Below, in pieces: positions 38,852 to 50,673 of a DNA stretch of 64,000 nucleotides. Origin of the DNA: Glycine soja (lineage: Eukaryota > Streptophyta > Magnoliopsida > Fabales > Fabaceae); the NCBI RefSeq assembly GCF_004193775.1, contig NC_041008.1:46347136-46411135 (forward strand), written 5' to 3'. Both the position numbers and the translations under genes were made by a program. The notes under the pieces are model-generated. The model was not told the DNA's origin. It searched no databases and saw only the letters and a program-made list of their open reading frames with translations. How positions within the stretch are numbered: the stretch's first letter is position 1; each line of letters starts with the position of its first letter.

Positions 38852-39881
38852 GACGCTCTCTCATGGACACTCAACAACTAGGTTACTCAATCAGAGTCTG
38901 CCATCATTTATCTCATTCATGTTTTCCCTCAGATCAACCACATTCCAAATCCATGTACGTCCATTCATTATATAACATCACTCTTAATTTCTTGCTTTCT
39001 CCGTCGTCTCAATTTCTCAATGGGTGCATGCAACTTGGTCAACCCCAGTGTCATAGCTAGGCTGGACCAACCTACCTATATGTATGACTTATGATGTTTA
39101 AGTTGTGGTTGCAAGATGAAGTTGTTGTTTGATTGCTAACTAACTTGCTTTTCTGTTTTTTTCTTTTTATAAAATTTTTCTTCATCATTTTGCTTTCTTC
39201 ACATAAAAAACCAAGCATCTATTTTGAGTGTCAAATGACAGTTCGAGCTAGAATTTTTAGCCTGAACAAGGTCGCCAAACCAAGTAGAGTGATCAAAGAA
39301 CAAATGTATATTTTTAGATTTGCCTCGTTTATACCAACAAAACGGGGAATTAAAAAGAAGTTCAGAATTGGAATGAAATTATTAAGTCAAGCTGATTTCA
39401 AATGTATAATTTCTTATTTACATACCAACCTGTCCACATGGATCTAATTAAAGATGTGAATCCGTGTCTTGACACTTTTTTTTTTTTGTGATGACAGTGG
39501 GAATAGGAATGATTCCGAGGAATCAAGTGAGTGCTGAGCAGGTGGAGAGTTATATTGACCAAGAAAGAGGCAAGAGGAGAGAGCTCCTTCAGAAATTCCT
39601 ACAATCATGCTCTACTTCCAAGGTAATAATTAATTCTATAAATCCAATGGAACCAAACTCTGCAGAATGGCATAGCCGATCAGATACTGCAGAATGCACC
39701 ACAAAGTTGCAAGGTGAGAATTGTATGTGAAAGGAAGGAAGTACATGAGCAGATGATGTCAACCCCTCCACAAGCGCTTACCACTCGCACCTCTGCTAAT
39801 GATACTTTCATAACCAGGAAAAAAGAAGATCATCAAAATGATTTGGTTTCATGTATTTGCTTCATACCCAAGTTTAAATGA
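38852..39881 (+). pseudogene. Broken universal stress protein (USP) gene, paralogue of the intact copy at 45.9 kb
   Basis: Three pieces align with exons of the downstream USP gene. Piece one (38852-38954) starts after a CAG acceptor with DALSWTLNN, then an in-frame TAG at 38879-38881, then VTQSESAIIYLIHVFPQI and a GT donor. Piece two (39498-39622) encodes MIPRNQVSAEQVESYIDQ and on to LLQKFLQSCSTSK. Piece three (about 39666-39881) encodes ADQILQNAPQSCKVRIVC and runs to IPKFK and TGA. The exon that in the intact gene carries IEGDNVAKTIVDLVGNLNIR is missing between pieces two and three, and no first-exon start with the acidic N-terminus is seen. An in-frame stop plus a lost exon makes a working USP fold unlikely. 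A cryptic shorter transcript cannot be excluded. Confidence 0.8.
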
Positions 39882-39889
39882 TTACAGTG

Positions 39890-42120
39890 TACATGTGTGG
39901 TTGAATAGCAGCAAAGGTCAAAAGGGTATCAAGTTCTTTGACTTCGTAATGTAGCTCATCATGAATAATTCATTACTTTGAAATTTTAATAGTGGCATGG
40001 AGATGAAAATTTTGTTTGCAAAACCAACATTAATCATGGGATATGTAGAGTTTGGTTGTGCTGCCAATGGCAGTCCTGAATCCTACAGTATTGTATTATA
40101 AACTCCGAAGTTGGGTCCACTATTTATGAGAATAGGGGGATTGAACTTTTTCACTTTTATATATTGTAACATTTTGTGGATAATTGATGTGTTTAAGTCT
40201 GCGTTGCTATCCAGAAGCAAAGCAGACAATGTTACTGAAGTAGGATAGGCACTCAAGGTTTAATTTCTTGATGGTCGAACTTATCATGGTTCTCCATTTG
40301 CTTTATCTCTCTTAAAGGGCACTCCACATAGATCAGGCAGTTTATGCCAATTAATTCTCTTTCCTTTTCTGTTGTTGCTAAAATTTTAGAATATAGATTT
40401 TTGGATTTTATGATATATATATCACGTTATCATCACACAAATAAATTAAGGAATGTCTATACTTAGCAGAAAACTTGAATCAATGTTTACAATCTCAATG
40501 TAAAGTAGAGAAATAAATGAGAAAAATTAAATATGCTCCTGACTGGATTTTTCTCAAATATGCTTCACATATATAAAATTGTATAATGAGAATAAATTTT
40601 ATAACCAAGTCAAATGGAAACAGGTCTCTATCATTGAATGCATATTACGAGAGATTATTCACATCAAAAGTCTAATATCAAATATCCATTATTACAACCT
40701 GCAAAAATACACACTTGATAATTGTTATTGTATATGTAAATTGTGTAATTAAATTATAAAGTAATTATCTAAGGTAATTATCTGACTTTTCTTTCTTTTA
40801 TTGTTTCTTTTTGTGTTAAATATTATAAATTTAACATCTTTTGAGTTTTTTTTTTTCAGTAGGTGCTAAAACTAGTAAAGATTTGAGAGATGAAAAATTA
40901 AAAGTAGATTGACACAAAATTAAACTAATAATCTAACATGTGCAAGGAAAGAAAAACAAACACTCGAAGTGGTGAAGTGGAAGGTGTTGGGGCTCAGTCT
41001 ACCAAAACTATCCTCAATGTAATGTTAAGGATTTTTCTCTATTCAATATTATTCCAATTATCACCTACATCTACTCATATACTCTAACCATCATTCCTCA
41101 TATGAAAAAAATCTAATTTATCTAATTTCTCTCCTAATTTCTTAAGAGATAATCCAATTAAATTGCATTATAAGTAGAGATGTATAACGAGCTAAATAAA
41201 ATCATTTTATCCCTAGAGATGAATTATTTTGATACTTTATTTCAGTTCTTAAGAGATAATCATTTTTCAATGCCTAAATCCTAAAACATACCATGAATAT
41301 GGGTAATCAAATTACAATCAATGAAATTAAACGCAAAAGAGAGACAATGAAATATACATGATATTAAATAGATAGTAAGAATAATTACATTAAGAGCGCT
41401 TGGTTGTTAAGCTCTCAACAATGAGAGTTTAACCTCTTATCGTCTTTACAATAGCTCGAGGGTGATTCTGTGTGGGATGCTCTGTACTTTTTGTGAGAAC
41501 TAAGTTATTAATAAACAAATGTTTTTCCCCTTCTTTCTCCCCCTTTTAAAGATAGTTTGCTTAAATTTTACGTGATCTCACGTTAAGCGCGAATAAGTGG
41601 TCATGCGCTTAGCGCGATACTCGCGCTAAGAGTGTCTTTACATGATATCAAACTTCTTTATATGATACCATCATGGTAAATGCATGTGGCGTGATTAGCT
41701 AACATTTTTAGATCTTCAAGTTCTCTCTCAAACTGCTATGTGTTTCTTTTTTTTTATGACTTACATAAATTTAAATAATAATCAATAACAAGTTTTTTTT
41801 TCTAAAATAAGAATAAGCAGAAGAAAATCAAGAAAAAGGCTTTGAATGCAGGACAATAATGTAATGCTGCACAAATTATAACCACATGTTTTCTATTATG
41901 TGTGTTATGTTCAATTTCATCCTTCCAAGTGTTATCAAAATGAATGTATAAACATCATGTAAATCAAATTTATACTCAAGAACTATACAAAAGAGAAAGT
42001 TAAAGAAGAAGAAAAAAAAATAGATGAAAAGAGAAAGGTTACAGAAAATTATTGTGGAGTGAGAAAAGAAAAACACAAAATTACACAAAGTATGGTTCAG
42101 GACTTCATTATACCTTCTTA
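39890..42120. other. Intergenic stretch with repeat remnants, no gene
   Basis: AT-rich sequence. The part at 40950-41720 looks transposon-derived (inverted repeats near 41415 and 41608, GCGC-containing boxes unlike the surroundings). No ORF of a known family was found. Confidence 0.45.
41608..41630. repeat. GC-rich perfect hairpin
   Basis: CTTAGCGCGA, a TAC loop, and TCGCGCTAAG form ten perfect base pairs. A related TTAAGCGCGA lies just upstream. GCGCTTAGCGCGA-like boxes are frequent in legume transposon repeats. Confidence 0.7.
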
Positions 42121-42382
42121 CCGCAATTACCAATCCTTCATTTTGTTTGAAAGACAGATCGCTCAGAACTTACAATCCTTTCAGCAAAATTAAATAATAA
42201 ATAATAATAATAATAAAAAGCAGAATGACACTTCAACAACAAAAGGGAGTGGAAAGCAGCAAGAACGAAAATTCAACACCAACTGAGGAATATATATATA
42301 TATTGGGATCATTGGTTAGAATGGGAACTTGAAATGTTGTCGTAAGAACAGGAAACCTCCAAAGTGGTTGTTCTGTGGTGCA

Positions 42383-42690
42383 TCATCGTTGACGAAACAA
42401 AAACCCGAAGACTGTGGTTCCCGAGACACATCCAAACGAAATTTGTTGGCATGTCTTCTCCCAATCCTTTTGGTTTGAACCACCGCTGAAAGTTGTAACC
42501 TCTGCAACTTTCACATCCATTGCTCAAACCAAGCAGTTTTTATCTCAATTGAATCCCGAAATAACAAATCACTAAATTGAAGTAACAAACAGTAAGCAGG
42601 AAGTGAAGAAGAAGAAGGCGTAGAGAGAGAAAAAAAAAAAGAATGGAAGCAGAATCTAATAGTAATTGGAATGGAGGGTGAGAGAGCCTA
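42383..42690 (-). ncRNA. Candidate minus-strand transcript with a short ORF
   Basis: On the minus strand a TATA box (TATAAATTAG, about 42690-42700) is followed by CTCTCTCACCC and then a CT-rich leader with TTTTTCTCTCTCTACG. The first AUG, at 42520, opens a 45-codon ORF (starts MDVKVAEVTTF, stop at 42383-42385). Other frames over the same stretch are also open for 60-70 codons. No protein family is recognised. It could be a long non-coding RNA, a small protein gene, or the eroded first exon of a gene. Transcription is inferred from promoter-like sequence only. Confidence 0.3.
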
Positions 42691-42719
42691 ATTTATATTA
42701 ATGTTAATACATGAATGAA

Positions 42720-44550
42720 TAATAAAAGGGGTCAGAGTGAAAAAAAGAAAGTGGTTAGTGGGTTGGTTATTTGATTTTTGTTTTTAATACAGGGGTAAAA
42801 AAGTCTAAAAAATATGAAGACTAAGACTAAGACTAGTTACACAAGATAATATCTTTTTATCTATTGGTATAGATTAAAATAACATAATAGTATTTTTTTA
42901 ATAATCAAATAATATTAATATTAAGGGTAAAATTTATGGAGTTTATGTAAAATTTGAAGTTTTAATTTCGTCTTCATAAAATTTATTATATTAATTTGGT
43001 CTTTTTAAGAATAAAAATATATTTTAATGGTCTTTAATAATAATTTTGTTAGACGGTAACATGATAAGTCTAATAATTTTACACGTATTTTTTTATTATA
43101 AATAAATTAAATATGTTAAACAAGTATCATATTTAACATTTTTTACGTGTTATTTGATTATAAATAAATTAAATAATTTATAATCGTTAAAACTCTTGAC
43201 CTGAATCAAACAATTTATTGTGATTAAATATCTCAAAAATTGTAATTTTTCAATTTTCTTACATTTTTAATGAAATTATGAGGATAAATAAAACAACATG
43301 CCTCTGATATATTTCGAGTGTATTTAAGAAGATAGAGAAAAAAAACAATTAAATCCATTAATTACATTAATGAACAATCAAACAGCCTCACTAATTAGAA
43401 TCAATAAAAATATATTTCATTTTTATAAAAATTTAATCAATAAAAAAAATTGAAAATAAAATTAATATTTTTCAGATTTTAAATGAGAATTCAAATATAT
43501 TTTATCCTAATATTAATCATCCACACAGCATAATTAACAAAAATCCTGACAGAACAGTGCGTTTTCCTTGACAATATTGTTTACGTGTGATCTTTTCCGT
43601 GTACTCCATTCTTCAATGTTGTTATCTTGGTTACGTCAAGATGAACGGAAATTTCTGTTATCATTGTATTGTGAACAAATAATTACTCCCCCTCTTTATA
43701 TGATAGCGGACGCATCGAACAAAAAATATTTTTCATATTAAACTAAGCATGTGATTTGACTTTATTGGATGTGTGTGTCCCTGGATACCTCACGACAAAA
43801 GGCATATTCGTCCACGATTCTTGCTTAACTTGTGAATACGTATACAATATACGAATGAATGCACGACTTTAATGTAGTAAGTTCTCAATAATTTAAAAAC
43901 GACCTAGTCAACATTATATATAAAATTCATATCATAGACTAACAGACATGAAAAGTTTAGGGGTTAAGCTTATTTTCATTAATATAATCTTTTATAATTG
44001 AAATTAAAGTATAATTATAAACATTAAGAATTTATATATGAGAAATGATGACTATAAATATAGATAATTAGTTGAACCTAACAATTTTAAGGATGCTATA
44101 AAAAAAAGGGAGGGATGTGTGTGGAGAAAAGTAACCAAGAAGAATTAAAAACAATTGAAAGAATCAAATTCCCAAAATTATAATTGGTTAAATAATCAAT
44201 TATTCAACCAACATGTGATTAGACACAAATGATTAATATGTTAAAATTAAAGTTAAATTATTTGAATAATATTTAAGTTTGATATATTCTAAATAAAAAA
44301 AAATTATTAGGTTTTTTATTTGTATCCAGATCGAATTCCAAATTAATTTGAGTCTTTTTTTTTTAATGAACTAGAGGAGTAAAAAAAAAAAGTGAACCAC
44401 AGGTTTAATTATTAGTTGCAAAATATAAAGAAAGATTTGCAAAGTCATTTGGATGGAGAACAAGCTTGAATTACTCATTGGTCTTTGAACTTGTGGCTAA
44501 ACTTATAACTAAACTTATAATAGTGGTTGGTGGTGGCACTAGCTAGTTCT
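42720..44550. other. AT-rich intergenic stretch with no gene
   Basis: No coding signal. The part near 42930-43090 has phrases (TTTAATTTCGTCTTC, TTAATTTGGTCTTTTT) typical of the MITE arms seen at 24.1 kb. Confidence 0.45.
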
Positions 44551-44559
44551 AAGGGGTGT

Positions 44560-45397
44560 GGTAGCTATTTCAACTTGATGTCAAGTAAGTCTTTCTTAAT
44601 AGTACACCACTTGAGGAGGAGGTTTATGTGCCCCAACCTCCTATATTTGAAGTGAAGGAATTAGCAAATAATGTGTTTAGATTCATGAAAGCCTTATATG
44701 GCTTGAAACAAGTCGAGGCTTGGAATGAGAGGATATATTTTTTCTTAATAATATATAGGATTCTCAAAATGTTCAATGAAACATAAGATAATTTTGTGTG
44801 AAGACTAAAACTGATGTTGACTTTTTATGAATGTAATTTATATGAATGTGCTTTATGTTGATGTTGTACTTTCTCATAATGGAATTATTGCATACTAAAA
44901 AAATTATCATTAAATCAGAAGAGATATATTCATGAAGTTTTAAGAAGGTTTAACATGCAACACCAACACTAGTGGAAGCCCATATGAAATTGGTGGAAGA
45001 TGAAGCAAGAGACTCTATTGACAACAAACTTGACATGATCATTTGGTACAAGTCTAATTATTAAGTTTACGGAAGATCCCAAACACTCACACCTGCTGGC
45101 AACCGAAGGATCGAATCCTGAGATCTGGATATTTGAAGGGAACTTCATATTATGGTGTGTTGTTCCCTGAAGAGTGGAAACCCATGTTGAACTTGTGGGG
45201 TATTCAGATTCATATAGGTGTGGTGATAAATAGAAGCAGTACCATATAGGCTATTATTACTTATTGTATATAGATCAAGTCAACAAAGGGAGATATGTTA
45301 TTAGAATTTGTGCTTTTGCATATCCGAATTTCATATAGTGCGCTAATACTATGACTAAATTTATGAAAATTGAGAGATTTAATTAAGGAGCCGAAAA
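44560..45397 (+). mobile_element. Ty1/copia retrotransposon remnant (RT and RNase H pieces)
   Basis: Broken frames read PLEEEVYVPQPPIFEVKELA and then FRFMKALYGLKQ, the copia reverse transcriptase core after the LDVKSAFL region. About 400 bases later come RILRYLKGTSYYGVLFP and ELVGYSDSYRCGDK from the RNase H junction. Frameshifts, stops and deletions separate the pieces. Gag, protease and integrase are absent here. Confidence 0.8.
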
Positions 45398-45646
45398 TGT
45401 TGAATATTTGTATTTAGAAACTTTGAATTAAAGAAGTGAGTTGTAATATAATTCAAAGTGAGTGTGTTATTACTTAATAGCTGTTGGTCAGTGTTGTGGG
45501 TGTTAGTGAAGAATACCTTATAGAGGACGAGTAGTCGGGGTGAAACTATTTTGTTGAGTATAAATACAAATAATATTGAGTGTATATATGTGAAGTATGC
45601 ACGAATAAAAATCTACTCTTTACTTTCATTCGAGTAATGTTGTACA
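45398..45646 (+). mobile_element. Probable 3' LTR of the copia remnant
   Basis: After the purine-rich AGGAGCCGAAAA, sequence begins TGTTGAATAT and can end at GTTGTACA, giving TG...CA borders and about 249 bp. Inside are a TATA-like GAGTATAAATACAAATAA near 45557 and AATAAAAA near 45604, as expected for an LTR promoter and polyadenylation signal. The 5' LTR was not found, so the borders are tentative. Confidence 0.45.
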
Positions 45647-45853
45647 TTCCAGTCAACCTAGCTAGCTAGACGCTTAGGAGCCACGCTATTACGACATAAC
45701 CAACGTGTACACTATATTTGATCAAATCTAGTCTATTTATCCTTTCATTTGTTATTTCTGGCTTCTAGTTTGGTCCAAATTATTTATATATCAATCGATC
45801 ACAACCCAACGAATTAGTTGAAATAAAATTGGAGATAGAAAGCAAACAACATC

Positions 45854-47483
45854 ATGCCATCAACAAGGTCATGGGAAATGGAGCACGATGAGTGCATCAG
45901 TTGTGGCGGTTTTATTGGGTTCAAGAGAAACCAAGTGATAGATTGCAGCAGCGAGATAGGAGATTCTGATACAGAGGAGTTGTTTGAGATAAATCTGAAG
46001 GAGAAGGAGCCTTTGGCTTTGGATGCAATAAGAGAAGACTGCGAGATCAGCACTGTGTTCTCGCTTGATATTGATATTCACGACGGCGGTAGCGGCAACG
46101 ATGATGATGTTGTTTATGTGGCAGTAGGCAAGGATGGAGATTCGAGCATGGAAGCTCTTTCATGGGCATTGAAGCACGCCGTGACACCCTCTGCCACCGT
46201 TTGTATCGTACACGTTTTCCCTCAAGTCAAGCTCATTCCAAGTCCATGTAATTATTAAGTCTTGATTAATTTTCTACTCATTTTGTCTTTCTCCCCGGCT
46301 TAATTATTTCCATGGTAGATGCTCATAGTCAAATAAGTCCCTTTCCCCGTATAAAATGGGTTACTACTTACCAACGGAATTAATTGGTTCTAGCTAGCTA
46401 GACTTCTAGTTAAGGAGTTTTGTCTCGATCGTGTAACTTATGTTTCAATTCCTGGGAGAGGTGTTCACACTTAATATTCAATTACATCTTAAAACATATT
46501 TGTCTGCAATAATTAATACAATGGATTCTAACTAAGAGTTACTCTCTAATTCTAGCAGTATGTCATAACCAAATTTCTTTCTAACTTTATGTTGCTTAAT
46601 GTAAGGAAAGAGTAGGTGTTACTTCTTATTTCGGCCATGTTAATTATTAGATGGTCTATTCATAGGTGAGCAACATTTTGATAAGGTACTCTTTAATTTC
46701 TCTGTGCATTATATTATAATATTATAATGTTTTGGTGTTTAATAACAGTGGGGAAAATTCCAAGGAGCCACGTAAATCTAGAGTATGTTAACATGCATTT
46801 GACACAGGAGAAAGGCAAGAGAAAATTGCTCCTTCAAAAGTTCATTGACCTCTGCGTTGATTCGAAGGTAAAGAAATCCTTGCTTGGAAAGCGTAACATA
46901 TAATTAAGATGGGTTCTTTAGGATATATATAATAGGCTTTTATGAATTGATTGAAGATAGATTCCAATGTTAGCTAGTGAGTGACCTTACTATATATATA
47001 TGTATTGAAATTGAACAGGTTAAGGTGGAGATGAAGCTTATCGAGGGTGACAATGTTGCTAAAACCATCGTGGACCTTGTCGGAAATCTTAATATAAGGA
47101 AATTGGTGATTGGAATTACCAAATCTAATTTAAGGTACCTTGTCCGCGATCCATGTATGTGACACTACTAAATTCATAGTAACAGCATTTTCTAACTGTT
47201 TTGTTTTATTATTTGGATGAGTAGAAAATCTGGGTCTAGAAGTCATAATTCCATAGCGGCCAAGGTATTGAAAAATGCACAGGAGAGCTGTGACATAAAA
47301 ATCATCTGCGAAGGAAGAGAAGTGATCGACCAGATGAGTGATTGCACTTCACCACGCTCCATAGACGTCAAAGGGAGTTTGAGACTTTCACAGGAAAAAA
47401 ATGAATCCCGTGGATTTGTCCCACTTAAGCATTTTATGCCCAGTTCGTTATGGTTATTTAGGTCCATCACCAAGATGAGATGA
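45854..47483 (+). CDS. Universal stress protein (UspA domain) family protein
   Basis: Four exons, 45854-46247, 46749-46867, 47019-47134 and 47225-47483, give 295 residues. An acidic N-terminal extension of about 90 residues precedes the USP domain. The domain begins VVYVAVGKDGDSSMEALSWA, continues TVCIVHVFPQVKLIPSP, MKLIEGDNVAKTIVDLV and LNIRKLVIGITKSNLR, and ends near EGREVIDQM. A C-terminal tail rich in Ser and Arg follows. This layout matches plant USP proteins related to the N-terminal domain of U-box/kinase proteins (PUB35-type); no kinase or U-box follows here. The role is probably stress-related nucleotide binding; the glycine-rich ATP motif is not obvious. The last acceptor could be AG at 47221 or 47224, one residue apart. 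A broken paralogue lies 6 kb upstream on the same strand, with copia remnants between. Confidence 0.85.
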
Positions 47484-47489
47484 GTAAAT

Positions 47490-48360
47490 ATGCACCCGAC
47501 CAAAAATCATATACTAACTGAAAAATAATGTTAGTAATTAATCTTGCTTTCATTAATATATTAGTATAACTATTGTAGATTTACCTTAATATTGTATTAT
47601 TAACAATATCTATCATATACGCATGGTGTATGTCAATTTTTTATATGAATGAAATTATCTAATACTATGATGCATTAAAAATTAAAAATATTTTAGCAAA
47701 TACCTTTATTTGTAATTTTTATTTATTTAAAATTTTCTTGTAAAAAATAATTTTAATTATTATAACAAATTATTCAAATATTCTACATAATTAAAAATGT
47801 CAATGAATAATTTAAATAAGTTTAATTATTCAGTAAAATCCAAACAAAATTATCTAAAAATTACTCTCTAAAAATAAACTCAAATAAATATACACTAAGT
47901 ACAGTAATAAATACATGTAGAATAAGTACAGTGAAAAAAAAGAGAATATTTGATTGAATTAAATTACTATTAAACTATGAAAGTGATAGTTAATGCATCT
48001 TATTATAATAAACTTTGACCGTAAAAATTTGAAATTAAATATATTCAATAAATTAATTGATTATTAATAAAACATCGTTAATGTGCCAAATGAATATAAT
48101 TAAAAAAATCCAAATATTAATTAATTTACAATCAAATGTATAATTAGCATGGAAGTTAATAATACATTTATTCTTTATATTAATTTTTAATTTTGATATA
48201 TATTTATATCAAGGTAATAAATATAAAATAATCGAATGATTTTTATTTAAGGTAATGTCCATTGTTATTTGTTACAATAGTAGTATTACACTTATAAAAA
48301 TGATATACAGTATTAATTAATCATCTTAAAAAGATAATAGATATGCTCCACTTATGTGAA
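47490..48360. other. AT-rich intergenic stretch with no gene
   Basis: Sequence of very low complexity, mostly A/T runs. Nothing coding or repetitive beyond this was recognised. Confidence 0.5.
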
Positions 48361-48361
48361 T

Positions 48362-48379
48362 TGGGCCTTGCGCAGCCCA
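48362..48379. promoter_or_regulatory. Paired site II (TGGGCC / TGGGCT) elements upstream of the Prp28-like gene
   Basis: TGGGCC at 48362-48367 and the inverse AGCCCA at 48374-48379 form an inverted pair about 200 bases before the start codon. Site II motifs bind TCP factors and mark promoters of housekeeping and growth genes. Confidence 0.5.
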
Positions 48380-48567
48380 GATATGTCTGAATTTAGAGAA
48401 AAGGAAATAAATAAAAAGTGTTAGGGAAAGAAATAGATGCAGTAGTAGGCAGTAGCGGAGGTTGAATAGAAGTGGTTTGGTGTTTGCGCGTTCACTTGTC
48501 TCCCCTCCCCTCCTGCAATTACCCAAGCGATCTCTCTCTCTCTCTTTGTTACCTAATCTATCATATC

Positions 48568-50673
48568 ATGAAACGCTCAAACGACGACGTCGCCGCCCCC
48601 GTCTCAACCGCCAAGCCAGTGTTCTTAACCAAAGCCCAACGCGAGCAATTGGCTCTCCAGCGCCGCCACGAAGACGTCGCCGACCAGAAGCGCCGCCAGG
48701 AACAGCTCCTCTCCCGCAACCACTCCTCCGACCGCGACAGAGACAGAGAAAGGGACAGAGACCACCGAGACCGGGACCGTGATCGTGACCGAGACCGGGA
48801 CAGGGACAGAGAACGCGAGCGCGAGAGGGCACGCGATCGGGACCGCGAAGCCGAACGCCGCAACAGAGAGAGGGAGCGCGAAGAGGAGACCCGGTCCCGT
48901 GAACGTGCCCGGTTGGAGAAACTCGTGGAGCGTGAGCGCGAGAAGGAGCTGGAATCCATCAAGGAGCAGTACCTGGGTTCCAAGAAGCCCAAGAAGCGCG
49001 TCATCAAGCCCAGCGAGAAGTTCCGTTTCTCCTTCGACTGGGAGAACACCGAGGACACCTCGCGCGACATGAACTCCCTTTACCAGAACCCCCACGAGGC
49101 TCAGCTCCTCTTCGGCCGCGGCTTCCGCGCCGGTATGGACCGCCGCGAGCAGAAGAAGCTCGCCGCCAAGAACGAGAAGGATATGCGCGATCAAATCCGC
49201 AAGAAAGACGGCATCGAGGAGAAGCCCGAGGAGGCCGACGCCCAGCGCCGCAAGGAGGCCGCCGCCGATCTATACGACACCTTCGACATGCGCGTCGACC
49301 GGCATTGGAGCGAGAAGAAGCTCGAGGAGATGACGGAAAGGGATTGGCGTATCTTCAGAGAAGACTACAACATCTCCTACAAGGGTTCGAAGATTCCTCG
49401 CCCTATGAGGAGCTGGAATGAGAGCAAATTGACCAGCGAGCTCCTGAAGGCGGTTGAGAAGGCTGGCTATAAAACCCCTTCTCCTATTCAGATGGCTGCC
49501 ATTCCGCTTGGTTTGCAGCAGCGTGATGTCATTGGCATTGCCGAGACCGGTTCCGGGAAGACCGCGGCTTTTGTGCTTCCTATGCTGAGTTACATCACCC
49601 GCCTTCCTCCCATTAGTGAAGACAACGAGGCTGAGGGTCCCTATGCTGTTGTCATGGCCCCCACTCGCGAGCTCGCCCAGCAGATTGAGGATGAGACCGT
49701 TAAGTTTGCTCAGTATTTGGGCATCAAGGTCGTCTCCATTGTTGGTGGACAGTCCATTGAGGAGCAAGGGTTTAAGATTAGGCAGGGCTGTGAGATTGTC
49801 ATCGCCACTCCCGGACGTTTGATTGATTGTTTGGAGCGCCGCTATGCTGTTCTCAACCAGTGCAACTATGTTGTTCTTGATGAGGCCGATCGTATGATTG
49901 ACATGGGTTTTGAGCCCCAGGTGATGGGTGTCCTCGATGCCATGCCTTCCAGCAATCTCAAACCGGAGAATGAGGATGAGGAGCTTGACGAGAAGAAGAT
50001 TTACCGTACCACCTATATGTTCAGCGCCACCATGCCGCCTGCTGTGGAGAGGCTTGCTAGGAAATATTTGAGGAACCCTGTTGTGGTCACCATTGGCACT
50101 GCTGGAAAGGCAACTGATTTGATCAGCCAGCATGTGATCATGATGAAGGAGGCTGAGAAGTTTTACAAGCTTCAGAGGTTGCTTGATGAGCTTAACGACA
50201 AGACTGCCATTGTGTTTGTTAACACCAAGAGGAATGCGGATCATGTTGCCAAGAGTTTGGATAAGGAAGGGTATCGCGTGACTACTTTGCATGGAGGGAA
50301 GTCGCAGGAGCAGAGGGAGATTAGTCTTGAAGGATTTAGGACCAAGAGATATAATGTTCTTGTTGCTACTGATGTTGCTGGACGTGGGATTGACATACCT
50401 GATGTGGCTCATGTCATCAACTATGATATGCCTGGGAATATTGAAATGTACACGCACCGGATTGGGCGTACTGGTCGTGCAGGAAAGACGGGTGTGGCTA
50501 CCACGTTCTTGACTCTTCAGGACTCTGATGTCTTCTATGACCTCAAGCAGATGCTTATTCAAAGTAACAGTCCTGTTCCACCTGAACTGGCAAGGCATGA
50601 AGCTTCAAAATTCAAGCCAGGAACTATTCCAGACAGACCACCTAGACGAAATGACACTGTTTTTGCGCATTAG
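48568..50673 (+). CDS. RH21: DEAD-box ATP-dependent RNA helicase, Prp28/U5-100K type (RH21-like)
   Basis: This is a single-exon gene of 701 codons. The N-terminal third has an Arg/Asp/Glu alternating tract (residues about 50-130), the RS-like domain of plant and animal Prp28. The helicase core shows the Q motif ([11 protein letters not shown]), motif I AETGSGKT with Lys331, [15 protein letters not shown], the DEAD box at 438-441, SAT at 486-488 and [10 protein letters not shown] from His630. Prp28 displaces U1 from the 5' splice site during spliceosome activation, in the nucleus, as part of the U5 snRNP. ATG 48568 is preferred because it starts the conserved MKRSNDDV; an upstream in-frame codon at 48472 would add an unrelated leader with the CT-rich 5' UTR. 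GC content is very high in the first 800 bases and falls to ordinary dicot values later. The protein is full length. Confidence 0.95.
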   Translation: MKRSNDDVAAPVSTAKPVFLTKAQREQLALQRRHEDVADQKRRQEQLLSRNHSSDRDRDRERDRDHRDRDRDRDRDRDRDRERERERARDRDREAERRNREREREEETRSRERARLEKLVEREREKELESIKEQYLGSKKPKKRVIKPSEKFRFSFDWENTEDTSRDMNSLYQNPHEAQLLFGRGFRAGMDRREQKKLAAKNEKDMRDQIRKKDGIEEKPEEADAQRRKEAAADLYDTFDMRVDRHWSEKKLEEMTERDWRIFREDYNISYKGSKIPRPMRSWNESKLTSELLKAVEKAGYKTPSPIQMAAIPLGLQQRDVIGIAETGSGKTAAFVLPMLSYITRLPPISEDNEAEGPYAVVMAPTRELAQQIEDETVKFAQYLGIKVVSIVGGQSIEEQGFKIRQGCEIVIATPGRLIDCLERRYAVLNQCNYVVLDEADRMIDMGFEPQVMGVLDAMPSSNLKPENEDEELDEKKIYRTTYMFSATMPPAVERLARKYLRNPVVVTIGTAGKATDLISQHVIMMKEAEKFYKLQRLLDELNDKTAIVFVNTKRNADHVAKSLDKEGYRVTTLHGGKSQEQREISLEGFRTKRYNVLVATDVAGRGIDIPDVAHVINYDMPGNIEMYTHRIGRTGRAGKTGVATTFLTLQDSDVFYDLKQMLIQSNSPVPPELARHEASKFKPGTIPDRPPRRNDTVFAH

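Noticed and set aside
45090..45125. tRNA-like T-loop phrase (GGATCGAATCC)
   Set aside because: No acceptor stem or anticodon arm fits around it. It lies inside the copia RNase H remnant.
49270..50598. 442-codon minus-strand open frame opposite the Prp28-like gene
   Set aside because: Long only because of the GC-rich, biased codon use of the helicase exon on the other strand. It has no domain of its own.
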